A stretch of 64,000 nt of DNA from Candidatus Babeliales bacterium (GTDB taxonomy: Bacteria; Babelota; Babeliae; Babelales; Vermiphilaceae). Positions 46,032-55,499 of the stretch are shown piece after piece. The stretch covers positions 30,951-94,950 of the forward strand of contig DATIEE010000031.1 of assembly GCA_035455925.1 (NCBI GenBank). The letters are read 5' to 3'. Position 1 is the stretch's first letter. Every line of letters starts with the position of its first letter. The notes beneath the pieces are model-generated. The model was not told the DNA's origin. It saw only the letters and a list, made by a program, of their open reading frames with translations, and made no database searches. The position numbers and the translations under genes are program-made.

Positions 46032-46695
46032 TAAATGCACGATGTATAAAAAGTGCATTACCAAAAAAAGATGCTGTTGTTTTTTCAAAGTCGCATCCAA
46101 CAAGTTCAAAGTTATGTTCATTCATCCATGCAACAATATCTATATAAAGTGATTGACCCTCATAACTTTCGATAAATGCAACTTCGGTCAAAATAACTTT
46201 GATATTTTTAATCATATGAGGTGCTGCTTTAAGTATAGCAAGTTCATGGCCTTGCGTATCAAGCCACAATAAATCAATGTTATTAACCTTATTATGCTCT
46301 GCCCATTCATCAAGGGTAACTGTTGACACTATCGCCGTACGTGGAAATATTAACGGTGATTGTGATAATCGTTCTTTTGGTTTATGTAATGATCCTGCCT
46401 GAGAAGCTATTCCTGGCCGTGTAGGTCGCTCGGAAACATAAAAAAGTGCTGTTCCTGTATGCGCACTTAATGCAAGAGAATGATAATAAATATTAGATAA
46501 GGAAGCAGTATTTGTGTATAACCGTTGATAAATCTCATCAAGAGGTTCAAATGCATGAATAATGCCATTTGACCACTGCAAAGACATTTTTCTTGTATCA
46601 TTACCATCGAATGCTCCTGCTTCAACTATAACTGGATTATCAGGTAAAAACTGCTTTAAAATATCTATTGTTTTGTGAGGATTGAATATGATCAT
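46021..46695 (-). CDS. FkbM-family methyltransferase
   Basis: 224 residues from the ATG at 46695 (a GTG four codons upstream is possible; neither has a clear SD). The SAM-binding start VIVEAGAFDGND, followed by IHAFEPLDEIYQRL, then TLDEWAEHNKVNNIDLLWLDTQGHELAILKAA, is the FkbM signature. FkbM enzymes O-methylate sugars or other small molecules. Unlike the four sugar enzymes beside it, this protein has no signal peptide. It overlaps the exported GT11-like gene by 11 bases tail to tail. Confidence 0.85.
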   Translation of the reverse strand: MIIFNPHKTIDILKQFLPDNPVIVEAGAFDGNDTRKMSLQWSNGIIHAFEPLDEIYQRLYTNTASLSNIYYHSLALSAHTGTALFYVSERPTRPGIASQAGSLHKPKERLSQSPLIFPRTAIVSTVTLDEWAEHNKVNNIDLLWLDTQGHELAILKAAPHMIKNIKVILTEVAFIESYEGQSLYIDIVAWMNEHNFELVGCDFEKTTASFFGNALFIHRAFITQ

Positions 46696-46783
46696 CGATA
46701 AAGGCACTTTATTAAGATTTATTTATTTACTATAATAATACATATTAGTTAAAAAAATATTATTTCACAAGGGGAATTTTCTT

Positions 46784-47401
46784 ATGTCTGATATCAGAAA
46801 AATACAACAAAAGAGATCATTTTTTTTTATTGTTATTACGACTATTACATTCAATTGGCAATGTTATGGAATGTATACTGCTGGATTAACACTTGCGGAG
46901 AAATTAGCAGCAGCTAATCTATCTGCAGCAGGGACATCTAGTGACCCCTTATATTTGGTTATCAAACACACAAGAAAGAATACAGCCCCTGATACAGCAT
47001 CAACAGAAACGTTGTCTTCGAGACTTTTTTGGACTTTACTCCAAATTGCGCTCAGTGTGGGAGTGCCGTATATATTTAATAAATTAACTGAAGATCCTGA
47101 AGTAATCAATCTTACCAAACAAGAAAGACAAATAGAGCTTGAGTTAAAAAATCATCCTAATTATGTTGAAGTAACGCTATTACAAGAACAGAGTAAAGCA
47201 GCAAGCCGCTTAAATGATAATGAAGAAAGAAGACAGCAGTTAGTGCTTCAAGATTTACAACGTCGTTTACATGTTGAGCAAAAAATAAATGAATACAGAG
47301 AATGCGCTAAAACAGGTACAACTCCAACCGAGCGAGATGGTTGTCAACAAATATATGAAAGTTATCTCAACAATTATAATATCTATTTTTCTAGTAAATA
47401 A
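46784..47401 (+). CDS. membrane or exported coiled-coil protein
   Basis: 205 residues. A basic start is followed by a hydrophobic stretch (FFFIVITTITFNWQCYG), then a linker, a second hydrophobic segment at about 83-97 (LFWTLLQIALSVGVPYIF) and a charged helical tail from 105 (LTKQERQIELELKNH...) with two Cys near the end (REC, DGC). A protein at 55499 shares this plan (export signal, Gln/Glu-rich helix, paired Cys close to the C-terminus). I recognise no family. GGGGA precedes the ATG. Confidence 0.5.
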   Translation: MSDIRKIQQKRSFFFIVITTITFNWQCYGMYTAGLTLAEKLAAANLSAAGTSSDPLYLVIKHTRKNTAPDTASTETLSSRLFWTLLQIALSVGVPYIFNKLTEDPEVINLTKQERQIELELKNHPNYVEVTLLQEQSKAASRLNDNEERRQQLVLQDLQRRLHVEQKINEYRECAKTGTTPTERDGCQQIYESYLNNYNIYFSSK

Positions 47402-47455
47402 TTACAAAAAAGAAAGAGCCTTCTTAAATTTAAGAAGGCTCTTTCTTTTTTGTAA
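47402..47455. terminator. bidirectional terminator, 54-base perfect palindrome
   Basis: TTACAAAAAAGAAAGAGCC and the rest form a perfect palindrome of 27 bases per arm, with an A-run on one side and a T-run on the other. It sits between the convergent genes ending at 47401 and 47474 and serves both. Confidence 0.9.
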
Positions 47456-47473
47456 CAGTTTATGAATCAACTA

Positions 47474-48016
47474 CTAACTCTTTTTTTTACTACAACTTAT
47501 CATTGACCCTGATGTACACGCTTTAAGCCCTTCTAATGCTAATCCTTTTAATGCTACATATGTCATAATTGTTCGAACGCATGCTCCAATATGCTTATTT
47601 TCCTTACCTGTCTTAGGATCAATAGGGTCTGTAATAACATCACCTAAAAGTGGTATATAACGTGCGCAACGAGCAATTCTATCAGAATGTGCTCCAAAAG
47701 CAACAACGCCAACAGCAATTTTAATTAAATTTTCTGCTAAATCTGACCCTGAACCATTACTAGCTGATACATATTCAGCACCAATTACCATTGTAATTGC
47801 CGCACCAGCTTTTACTAAAAGTAATTTTGTGTCCGGATCTTTTTCAGCCTCTGCATATTCTTTGTTCATATCTTTAGCATAACTTCCACCAGCACCTATA
47901 GCTCCAATTCCTGCAATAATTGCAGCAGTTTTTATTGTACCAGCGTTTATTGTGATAGAATTAGTTAATCCAGAAAATAATACAACATTTAGAACGAGTA
48001 ATAATTTTTTTTGCAT
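47474..48016 (-). CDS. exported or membrane protein, unknown function
   Basis: 180 residues. The signal-like start MQKKLLLVLNVVLFSGLTNS is followed by glycine-rich hydrophobic stretches at 28-44 (AAIIAGIGAIGAGG), 68-83 and 95-110, and a C-terminal segment with four Cys (CARY, GACVRT, KACTSG, ISCSKKKS). It is therefore probably membrane-embedded with three or four helices. I recognise no family. It shares a terminator with the convergent gene at 46784. Confidence 0.5.
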   Translation of the reverse strand: MQKKLLLVLNVVLFSGLTNSITINAGTIKTAAIIAGIGAIGAGGSYAKDMNKEYAEAEKDPDTKLLLVKAGAAITMVIGAEYVSASNGSGSDLAENLIKIAVGVVAFGAHSDRIARCARYIPLLGDVITDPIDPKTGKENKHIGACVRTIMTYVALKGLALEGLKACTSGSMISCSKKKS

Positions 48017-48257
48017 AAATATGTCCTTAAAAAACGTGAATAAAATATTTTTTTATTATGGTAATAATAACTAGGTTCTGTTGATCTATCGTTTGAATTT
48101 TTCCTTTCTAATTTATAAAAAAATTATTTTTCTACAGCGCTTAGTATAATATATAAAAGAAAAAATTGTATTCTACTTTCTAAATTTATAATTTTTTTTC
48201 TTTTTATAAAAATAAATATTATACTGGTGCTATATTATTAATTATATTATTAGACTC

Positions 48258-48980
48258 ATGAAAATAAGCATTATCATTCCCGCGCATAATGAAGAAAATC
48301 GCATTGAAAGAACAGTGCGTGCCTATTATCAATTTTTTACAAAAAAAAATATTTCTTTTGAACTTGTTATTGTCCTCAATGGATGCACCGATAAAACTTT
48401 TGATGTTATTGAACGTGTACGTAATGATCTAAATGATCACTTAATCATCATTCTTGATTTAGAACAAGCCGGCAAAGGATTTGCTATAAAAGCAGGATTT
48501 GCTAATGCCCTAACACGTGATAACGATCTCATTGGATTTGTTGATGCTGATATGGCAACTGCGCCTGATGCATTTTATGATCTTGTTACTAATATCGGCA
48601 ATAATGATGGCGTTATTGCGAGTCGTTATATCCCTGGAGCGCAAATATATCCCCCTCGTCCTGCATATAAACGTTATGGAAGTCGTATTATTTATGAACC
48701 GTTTGTATGGTTGTTATTTGGATTATCATATTATGATTTGCAGTGTGGTGCAAAATTATTTAAACGCGCAGTACTTGAACATATTAATTCACAGTTGACA
48801 GTGACTCAATGGGCTTTTGATGTTGAATTACTTTATTTATGTAAAAAATCTCATTACACAATTAGAGAAATTCCAACAACGTGGCATGATCAAGCTGATA
48901 GTAAATTAACGTTGCGCGGTGGATTGCGTATGTTTAGCGCTCTTCTTAAAGTTTGGTGGCAACATCAATTTTTTAATTAA
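48258..48980 (+). CDS. GT2 glycosyltransferase, ALG5 or polyprenyl-phosphate type
   Basis: 240 residues, no signal peptide, so cytoplasmic. The GT-A core is clear: SIIIPAHNEENRI, LVIVLNGCTDKT, LEQAGKGFAIKAGF, FVDADMATAP with Asp96-x-Asp98, IASRYIPGA, and LQCGAKLFKRAV followed by FDVELLYL. This order matches dolichyl- or undecaprenyl-phosphate glucosyltransferases (ALG5-like). It would charge a lipid carrier with a sugar from a nucleotide donor on the inner membrane face. Because it is non-exported, it could make donors usable outside the cytoplasm. The gene stands alone; no SD is obvious. Confidence 0.85.
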   Translation: MKISIIIPAHNEENRIERTVRAYYQFFTKKNISFELVIVLNGCTDKTFDVIERVRNDLNDHLIIILDLEQAGKGFAIKAGFANALTRDNDLIGFVDADMATAPDAFYDLVTNIGNNDGVIASRYIPGAQIYPPRPAYKRYGSRIIYEPFVWLLFGLSYYDLQCGAKLFKRAVLEHINSQLTVTQWAFDVELLYLCKKSHYTIREIPTTWHDQADSKLTLRGGLRMFSALLKVWWQHQFFN

Positions 48981-49068
48981 AAAATTATGAAGAAAAATTA
49001 ATAGCAGAAAACGCAGTTGATTTATTTTAACCTGATAATATGAATGTAATGCTACCTGTTACACAACA

Positions 49069-50058
49069 TTAATTATGCATATCAGAACTGTAGTTTCTAA
49101 GTTTTTCTGAAAATTTATATAATTCATCAATTTGAGCAAGTTGCCAATAATGTTTTAAAAAAAGGCATTTTGGGTAATAACCAGTAGCTCGATACTGCCT
49201 CATAAGCTCTGCTGTTTTTGGATTTTTGTGTAAAATATCGGCTTGTTGTTCATGTATTATTATTAGCTGTTTATAGTTTTTGTTATTCATTATTTGCTCT
49301 TGCTTTACATCAGCAAAATATTCTATGGCGTTAATAATATTGTCTTGGATTGTTGCATGTTGTGATGCAATATGTCCTATTTCGTGAGCAAGGGTAGCTT
49401 TTTTTTGCTTATCTGATAACGAAAAAAATTTTGGATAAATAATTATAGATGGAAGTTTTTGAGCATCTACCGAACTTATATTATTATTTGTGATGTTTAT
49501 TTTTGGAATTAATTTGTTAGCGGTAGCAATTCTATTATGATTTTCATTATTTGGTTCTAATGAAATTATTATTTCGATATTACTTGGGTGAACATTAGTA
49601 TCTTCAAACAAAAAAAATAGTTCTGAGTCTAATTGCATGGGAACTATATGGCTATGTGGTTGAGACATGTATATTGTTGAAAGTTCTAAAAATTGATTAA
49701 AAAATGCGATCTCGCTTTGTAACTCTTCCTTAGTTGCACCAAAATCAATTGCAATATTTTCAATTGTTGTTTTTTGTTTATTAATCAGATTTTTTCTTAT
49801 ATTATTGATACGTTGATCTGCTTCATTTTCAAAATAAAGAGCTACTCTTTTATTATGTGTGGTATGAACAAACAATGCGATAACCTCTGATACAATTTTT
49901 AATGTACCATCAATCATATTTACACCCATTTTGTAAATTTTTATATTTTCAATACATTTTTTGTATATCTTTTCTCTATATGTTTCTATGCCACATGTCG
50001 ATGCAAAAAAAGTTATACTCAAAAAAATAAAGACTGCTTTCATAGTTACTGTACTCAT
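49069..50058 (-). CDS. exported M48-like zinc metallopeptidase A
   Basis: 329 residues. The signal peptide (to about 22) begins at an ATG with AAGGTGG upstream. The C-terminal third has the zinc site HEIGH (His225, Glu226, His229) in ATLAHEIGHIASQHA and a third ligand in IHEQQAD (Glu270, with Asp274), the HExxH...ExxxD arrangement of M48 peptidases. The N-terminal 200 residues are helical, then beta-rich, and unlike typical M48 proteins. It follows the similar gene at 50098 by 39 bases, and both are probably cotranscribed. Confidence 0.75.
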   Translation of the reverse strand: MSTVTMKAVFIFLSITFFASTCGIETYREKIYKKCIENIKIYKMGVNMIDGTLKIVSEVIALFVHTTHNKRVALYFENEADQRINNIRKNLINKQKTTIENIAIDFGATKEELQSEIAFFNQFLELSTIYMSQPHSHIVPMQLDSELFFLFEDTNVHPSNIEIIISLEPNNENHNRIATANKLIPKINITNNNISSVDAQKLPSIIIYPKFFSLSDKQKKATLAHEIGHIASQHATIQDNIINAIEYFADVKQEQIMNNKNYKQLIIIHEQQADILHKNPKTAELMRQYRATGYYPKCLFLKHYWQLAQIDELYKFSEKLRNYSSDMHN

Positions 50059-50097
50059 TTATTTACCACCTTTATGTTGATTGTTATTAAAACTTTT

Positions 50098-51120
50098 TTA
50101 GTAAAAATATTCAAGCCATGCATAAACTTTCCATAGCATAGCAATGGTAGAAATATGAAAAAAGTGTTCCTCATAGAGATGATCAGGATAATAACTTTTT
50201 AAGCGCATTACTTTAAAACATTCAGCAATGTAAGCATCTTTTGTTGCAGAAAATATCTCCGCTTGTGCTTCATGGATACAAGAAAGTCGTTGATATTCTG
50301 AACTTTTTTTAAATTCTACTGCATCAATACCATAATAATAATATAAATATTCAGTAATAATAAGCTCAGAAAGCGCATGCTGCTGTACTAGATGTTGAAT
50401 TTCATGAGCGCACTTACTTGCTATTTCGGTAGTTAATTGACAATTTGTTATGCGCGGAAATAATTTTATTTCGGCAGGGATATAATCATGACTAATATTA
50501 AGATCTTTTTCTATACCATTTTCTGGTAGGACGTTAATAAAGCTTTTCGTGTATGCAATGTGCGATGGATTTGCTTCAATTTCCTCTTGATCAGAAATCA
50601 TGTGTAGATGGACGCTGTCTGGGTTTATGTTATTTTTTTTGAGCAATGTAATAAGTATTTCGAAGATGTTGTGAGGAATTTTTTCATCGTGAATGACAGT
50701 AGTATATTTTTGTGTCATTCCAGTGATATAAGATTGTTTAGTCTGCTGTATATCATATAAACACCTACTCCACACGATATCACTCATCTGATACTTCTTT
50801 TTAATAGCATTAAGCGCTTCCTGTTCTAGTACAAGTAATGTAGTTTCAAATTCAGTAATTTCCTTTTTAATATGATCCATTACTTTACTCAAATGCGATT
50901 TTCTGTTCGTGAGTCGATAGTAGGCAATAAGAGCAGCGCACTGCATTGTTTGTATTTTGTCTATAAAAGCACAATTATCGGTGTAACAGAGTCCATTAAG
51001 CTTATGAAAATAATTTTGGGACAAAGGTTTTTTAATTGATTGCATCATTGGCAAGGGATAGTGCGTTAAAAAAAGCCAGGCAATTGCTTTAAAAGAGATA
51101 TTATTACAAATATTTATCAT
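50098..51120 (-). CDS. exported M48-like metallopeptidase B
   Basis: 340 residues, a paralogue of the downstream gene by architecture: an N-terminal hydrophobic stretch (about 9-25), a long helical part, then AEIKLFPRI, and the zinc motif HEIQH (His239, Glu240, His243) followed by SCIHEAQAEIF, where the usual ExxxD is ExxxE. The core hydrolysis residues are kept, so it is probably active, though the shift at the last acidic position could weaken it. No SD is obvious at the ATG (51120). It is the first gene of the pair. Confidence 0.65.
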   Translation of the reverse strand: MINICNNISFKAIAWLFLTHYPLPMMQSIKKPLSQNYFHKLNGLCYTDNCAFIDKIQTMQCAALIAYYRLTNRKSHLSKVMDHIKKEITEFETTLLVLEQEALNAIKKKYQMSDIVWSRCLYDIQQTKQSYITGMTQKYTTVIHDEKIPHNIFEILITLLKKNNINPDSVHLHMISDQEEIEANPSHIAYTKSFINVLPENGIEKDLNISHDYIPAEIKLFPRITNCQLTTEIASKCAHEIQHLVQQHALSELIITEYLYYYYGIDAVEFKKSSEYQRLSCIHEAQAEIFSATKDAYIAECFKVMRLKSYYPDHLYEEHFFHISTIAMLWKVYAWLEYFY

Positions 51121-51333
51121 TAGCTAATTTTTCCACTAGCACTCTTAATACTATTGATACGATTTTAAATTTATTATCATAAATATAACACAGACAGAAA
51201 TTATGTCAATTTTTCACAAATACATTCGATGGCAACGTTATGTGGCTTACGTTAAGCTAAAACTAGTCGCATCATGGCGAACAAGGTATACTAATAAAAA
51301 AACTATTATGTAATTTAACCAGTAAAGCAATCA

Positions 51334-53826
51334 ATGGAAAAAAAATACGATCATCAATCATGTGAAGCACGCATACAACAACAATGGGAAAATGACAACA
51401 CGTATGCTATGGAAAACAATCCCGGCAAACTATTTAGTATAGACACCCCTCCACCAACTGTTTCGGGCACTTTACATATTGGTCATATTTTTTCATATAC
51501 ACAAACTGACATTATCGCACGCTATAAACGAATGAACGGTTTTTCAGTATTTTATCCATTTGGGTTTGATGATAATGGCCTTCCAACAGAACGATATGTT
51601 GAAAAAAAACGTAACATTCGGGGGCATGAGATGTCTCGTTCTGAATTTATTAATCTTTGCATGCAAGAATCTCATGATGCTGCCAATACATTTAAAAAAT
51701 TATGGCAAAAAATGGGGCTTTCAGCTGATTGGAGTTTAACATATTCAACAATATCATCTAATTCACGTAAAATATCGCAGGAATCATTTATTGAGCTTTT
51801 TAAAAAAAACTATATTTATCGCAAACAAGAACCAGCACTTTATTGCACTACCTGCCGAACATCTGTTGCGCAAGCAGAACTTGATGATCAAATATTACCT
51901 TCATTATTCAATGATATTATTTTCAAAGATAGCGATGGCAACAACCTCATTATAGCAACAACTCGCCCAGAACTATTGCCTGCATGCGTTGCATTACTCT
52001 ATAATCCTGCAGACATTCGTTACACTCATTTACGCAATAAAAGTGCAATTGTACCACTTTTTGGCCAAACAGTGCCTATTCTCGAAGATGAACTTGTTGC
52101 AATTGAAAAAGGAAGCGGCCTTGTAATGGTATGCACCTTTGGCGACAAAACAGATATAATTTGGTATAAAAAACATAATCTTCCGTATCATCGTGTTATT
52201 GGGTTAGATGGTAAATGTACTGATAATGCAGGATTTCTACACGGAATGAAAGTCACCGAAGCCCGGATTGCAGTGCTTGAAAAACTTAAAGAAAAAAATC
52301 TTGTCATACGACAAGAACCAATTTCTCATAATGTCAGCGTTCATGAGCGCTGCAAAAAAGAAATAGAATTTACAATACTACCGCAATGGTTTATTTCTAT
52401 TTTACCGTATAAACAAAATTTTTTAGACAGCGCTAACACTATCGACTGGCATCCTACGTTTATGAAATCGCGCTATAACGATTGGGTTGAAAATTTAGCA
52501 TGGGATTGGGGAATATCACGTCAGCGTTTTTATGGCATACCGTTTCCTGCATGGCACTGCCAAGATTGCGGTGCAATTCTACTTGCTCGCGCAGATCAAC
52601 TGCCTATCGATCCACAAGAAGTTCCTTATAAAGGCTCTTGCACTAACTGTAACAGCAGCAATATTAAGCCTGATACTGATGTTATGGATACCTGGAATAC
52701 TTCATCGCTCACACCATATATTTGTCAAAATTTACTTGAAACAAAAAGTTCAGACACAGATTTTTCACCTTTTACAGCCACTGTATCGAATGATACGCAT
52801 AATCAATTCATTCCCATGAGCATGCGACCACAAGCACATGATATTATTCGTACGTGGGCTTTTGATACTATCGTCAAAACATGGATGCATCATGGTGTTG
52901 CGCCATGGAAAAGTATTGTCATATCTGGGCATGTGCTTAGCGATAAAAAAGAAAAATTGTCCAAAAAAGATGGCAATACCATGGACCCTATTATATTGCT
53001 ACAAAAATATCCCGCTGATGCCATCAGATATTGGACAGCTTCAGGAAAATTAGGACATGATATGATGTTCTCAGAAGAACAACTTACCATTGGACAAAAA
53101 CTAATTACCAAATTATGGAATGCATTTCGTTTTGCTGAGCCTCATATAATAAACTTTACCACGCCGCATACCACTCCTGATACATTAGGCGCAGTGAATA
53201 AATGGTTACTCCACACTATTTCTGCATGTTTTACTAAATATCAGCATCATTTTGAACAACACGAATATGGGCTTGCGCTTGATGTTCTAGAACATTTTTT
53301 TTGGAATGATTTTTGTGACAACTATATAGAATTAATTAAAAATCAACTTTTCAATCCAGAACAATATCCCGAAAATGCAGTTAATGCTACTCGCTGGACG
53401 CTATATCATGCAGGATTACGTATATTGCAATTATATGCACCATATTTACCGCATATTACAGAAATGCTTTACCAAGAACTTTATGTTCATCATGAAGCTA
53501 TACCTTCTCTCCACCAAACACGTTACCAGGATGTGCATATACTATATGCTTTTGAATCTGATGCCACAATAATAAACATGGTCATTACTTTAGCAACGCA
53601 AGTACGTAAACTTAAATCAGAACAACAAATTTCCCTCAAAACCCCGCTACAAACAATGCATGTTTTTGTAGCAAATAGTGTTCTTGGAGATGATCTTGCC
53701 GAACATAATCAACTTATTTGCGGCATCACGCAGGCGCTCAACATTACCTATAACGAACAGGATAACAAACATCCAGAATTGATTAAAACTAATGATGTAT
53801 GGCATGCGCATTTAGTACTTGAATAA
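51334..53826 (+). CDS. valS: valyl-tRNA synthetase, archaeal/rickettsial type
   Basis: 830 residues. HIGH at 48-51 (PPPTVSGTLHIGH) marks class I ValRS. The editing segment IIATTRPELLPACVALLYNP and the CTFGDKTDIIWYKKHNLP stretch are those of the archaeal-like ValRS found in Rickettsia and some other bacteria, not of the usual bacterial type. A zinc knuckle CQDCG...CTNCN lies near 415-445. The KMSKS loop reads KLSKK near 541, a clear departure from consensus. No long C-terminal coiled coil is present, which fits the shorter type. The ATG has weak SD support. Confidence 0.93.
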   Translation: MEKKYDHQSCEARIQQQWENDNTYAMENNPGKLFSIDTPPPTVSGTLHIGHIFSYTQTDIIARYKRMNGFSVFYPFGFDDNGLPTERYVEKKRNIRGHEMSRSEFINLCMQESHDAANTFKKLWQKMGLSADWSLTYSTISSNSRKISQESFIELFKKNYIYRKQEPALYCTTCRTSVAQAELDDQILPSLFNDIIFKDSDGNNLIIATTRPELLPACVALLYNPADIRYTHLRNKSAIVPLFGQTVPILEDELVAIEKGSGLVMVCTFGDKTDIIWYKKHNLPYHRVIGLDGKCTDNAGFLHGMKVTEARIAVLEKLKEKNLVIRQEPISHNVSVHERCKKEIEFTILPQWFISILPYKQNFLDSANTIDWHPTFMKSRYNDWVENLAWDWGISRQRFYGIPFPAWHCQDCGAILLARADQLPIDPQEVPYKGSCTNCNSSNIKPDTDVMDTWNTSSLTPYICQNLLETKSSDTDFSPFTATVSNDTHNQFIPMSMRPQAHDIIRTWAFDTIVKTWMHHGVAPWKSIVISGHVLSDKKEKLSKKDGNTMDPIILLQKYPADAIRYWTASGKLGHDMMFSEEQLTIGQKLITKLWNAFRFAEPHIINFTTPHTTPDTLGAVNKWLLHTISACFTKYQHHFEQHEYGLALDVLEHFFWNDFCDNYIELIKNQLFNPEQYPENAVNATRWTLYHAGLRILQLYAPYLPHITEMLYQELYVHHEAIPSLHQTRYQDVHILYAFESDATIINMVITLATQVRKLKSEQQISLKTPLQTMHVFVANSVLGDDLAEHNQLICGITQALNITYNEQDNKHPELIKTNDVWHAHLVLE

Positions 53827-53915
53827 GAAAAATAGCTTATCCGCTTGATTTTTTTTCATTTTTAATCAACACTAAAAGGAATAAATACCTACGTTAAAAA
53901 TAAAGAGATCGCACA

Positions 53916-54371
53916 ATGGTTAATATAAATAATGAAGAATGCATTACAGATCTTAGCATAAATCAATTTGAGCAAGATGCTCAAAAAGTATTAACTCTGA
54001 TGGGATATGGAGATTTTGATTTAGGTATTTTATTAACAGATAATCAAGCTATTCAATGTTTTAATCGTGATTTTCGCAGTAAAGATGAGCCAACGGATAT
54101 TTTATCTTTTCCTTTTCACCCCGACCTACAACCCGGAGAAAGTATTATAATTGAAACCGAAGATGATAAGAATGTAGGCGACTTGATTATTTCACTTGAA
54201 TATATTAAAGGATTGTGTGAACAAGAGAACAAAACAATAAATGAACATCTACGCACATTATTGTGCCACGGCATCTGCCATCTTCTTGGATATGATCACT
54301 ACACAGAAAGTAGCGATAAAATTATGCAAGAAAAAGAAAACTGGCTTACTGCAAAATTAATAGAAAAATGA
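53916..54371 (+). CDS. ybeY: YbeY, endoribonuclease for 16S rRNA maturation
   Basis: 151 residues. The zinc motif HGICHLLGYDH near 121-131 has all three His. Upstream lie FNRDFRSKDEPTDILSFPF, the conserved core of the family, and VGDLIISLEYI. YbeY matures the 3' end of 16S rRNA and helps in ribosome quality control. It overlaps the next gene by four bases (ATGA), which begins a run of three coupled exported-protein genes. Confidence 0.93.
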   Translation: MVNINNEECITDLSINQFEQDAQKVLTLMGYGDFDLGILLTDNQAIQCFNRDFRSKDEPTDILSFPFHPDLQPGESIIIETEDDKNVGDLIISLEYIKGLCEQENKTINEHLRTLLCHGICHLLGYDHYTESSDKIMQEKENWLTAKLIEK

Positions 54372-54817
54372 TGAATCGAATAGTAGCTTTTAGTGCTTTA
54401 TTAATGACTATGCTGACCTTTTTGAATATAGCATGTTCTTTTAGTGTAGAAATAGAAATAACGTACGACTGGTACTCTAATAATATATTAATGACGAAAT
54501 TTAATATACTTCCTAAAACAAATTATGATTACACCAAAGTATCGCTACAAGAAATACTTGCTGATCAAACGATTTTTAGTCTCACTAAAAATTTAGGCAA
54601 TAGACTATTAAAAAAAGAAGACGTTTTGCAAACATTTTTATTGACACAAAATCAAAAAATAAAAACAGATATAAATGAATTAGATATGAAATTCGCATCA
54701 ATTGATCGCATTAATAAATCAATTGATAAAGTTTGCCTTGATGAAGCATATCAAGCACAAAAAAGAATATTAAAGTATATGCGAAAATTTCATAGGGGTA
54801 TACATGAAAAAAATTAA
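54368..54817 (+). CDS. exported protein, unknown function
   Basis: 149 residues. A signal peptide or anchor (about 6-23, LLMTMLTFLNIACSF) with one Cys that does not fit a lipobox well (position -3 is Asn). The mature part is helical, Lys/Asp/Ile-rich, with a basic C-terminus. It starts within the ybeY stop and overlaps the J-like gene by 14 bases, so translation is coupled through the cluster. I recognise no family. Confidence 0.5.
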   Translation: MMNRIVAFSALLMTMLTFLNIACSFSVEIEITYDWYSNNILMTKFNILPKTNYDYTKVSLQEILADQTIFSLTKNLGNRLLKKEDVLQTFLLTQNQKIKTDINELDMKFASIDRINKSIDKVCLDEAYQAQKRILKYMRKFHRGIHEKN

Positions 54818-55499
54818 AACTGAAAAAATTTTAGTGATATTGATTTTTTGTTCATTGCATTTTAGTAATTTGTTTTCCATGGACAATAACTGGAAAAACT
54901 TTACGACATTAATACAAAAACCTAAACATACATCTCAAGACCTAAATAAAGCAAAAAATATAATCGCTGACTTGTGTAATCCCAATAATCCTGACCATAA
55001 AAAAAATAGCCGTAAAATACTACTTCAAGTTCATCCCGATAAAAACAAAGGTGATTTCGCTGAGGAGCTAACAAGATATGCAACTAATGTTATAAATGAT
55101 GACCGACCAAAACAACGACAAGAAATGACCGAAACAGATTATTCAATTTCAAAACTTTTATCTAAAATAACTAAAACTAAAAATGAAAATACTTCCTATG
55201 AAAATTTCAGGCCAACCTGGCTTCATGTCAAACAATGTTTTGATAAGTGCATTAAACATGATAGTCAATTTTTTTGTTTTACAAAAATAACCAACCTTAT
55301 AATTAACAAACTGCTTTCTAAAAACCCTGCTCATGAAGAATATGTAAGTATTATTTCACAAATTAATAACTACAATAAATTCTTAGACAAACAATCCTTG
55401 CAGGATGATGTTTATCTAAATTCTTTAGACAAAGCTATCGAAGCTGAATGTAATGATGCAAAAAAAATGTTTAACCAATATTGCCATAGGAATGACTAA
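54804..55499 (+). CDS. exported protein with J-domain-like segment
   Basis: 231 residues. A signal peptide ends near LFSM. Residues 45-100 resemble the second and third helices of a DnaJ J domain: SRKILLQVHPDKNKGDFAEELTRY, where HPD is at 77-79 and the flanking basic and acidic residues match A.R.L....HPDKN. The first J helix is not obvious, and the rest is helical with several Cys. J domains stimulate Hsp70 ATPase; an exported one could engage a host or periplasmic partner. It is coupled to the genes on both sides by overlaps. Confidence 0.6.
   Translation: MKKIKTEKILVILIFCSLHFSNLFSMDNNWKNFTTLIQKPKHTSQDLNKAKNIIADLCNPNNPDHKKNSRKILLQVHPDKNKGDFAEELTRYATNVINDDRPKQRQEMTETDYSISKLLSKITKTKNENTSYENFRPTWLHVKQCFDKCIKHDSQFFCFTKITNLIINKLLSKNPAHEEYVSIISQINNYNKFLDKQSLQDDVYLNSLDKAIEAECNDAKKMFNQYCHRND

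Noticed and set aside
21205..51300. Similar intergenic strings around 21205-21240 and 51262-51302 (CGCATCA.GGC ... TAATAAAAAA)
   Set aside because: The match needs gaps and is short; I could not show it is more than chance.
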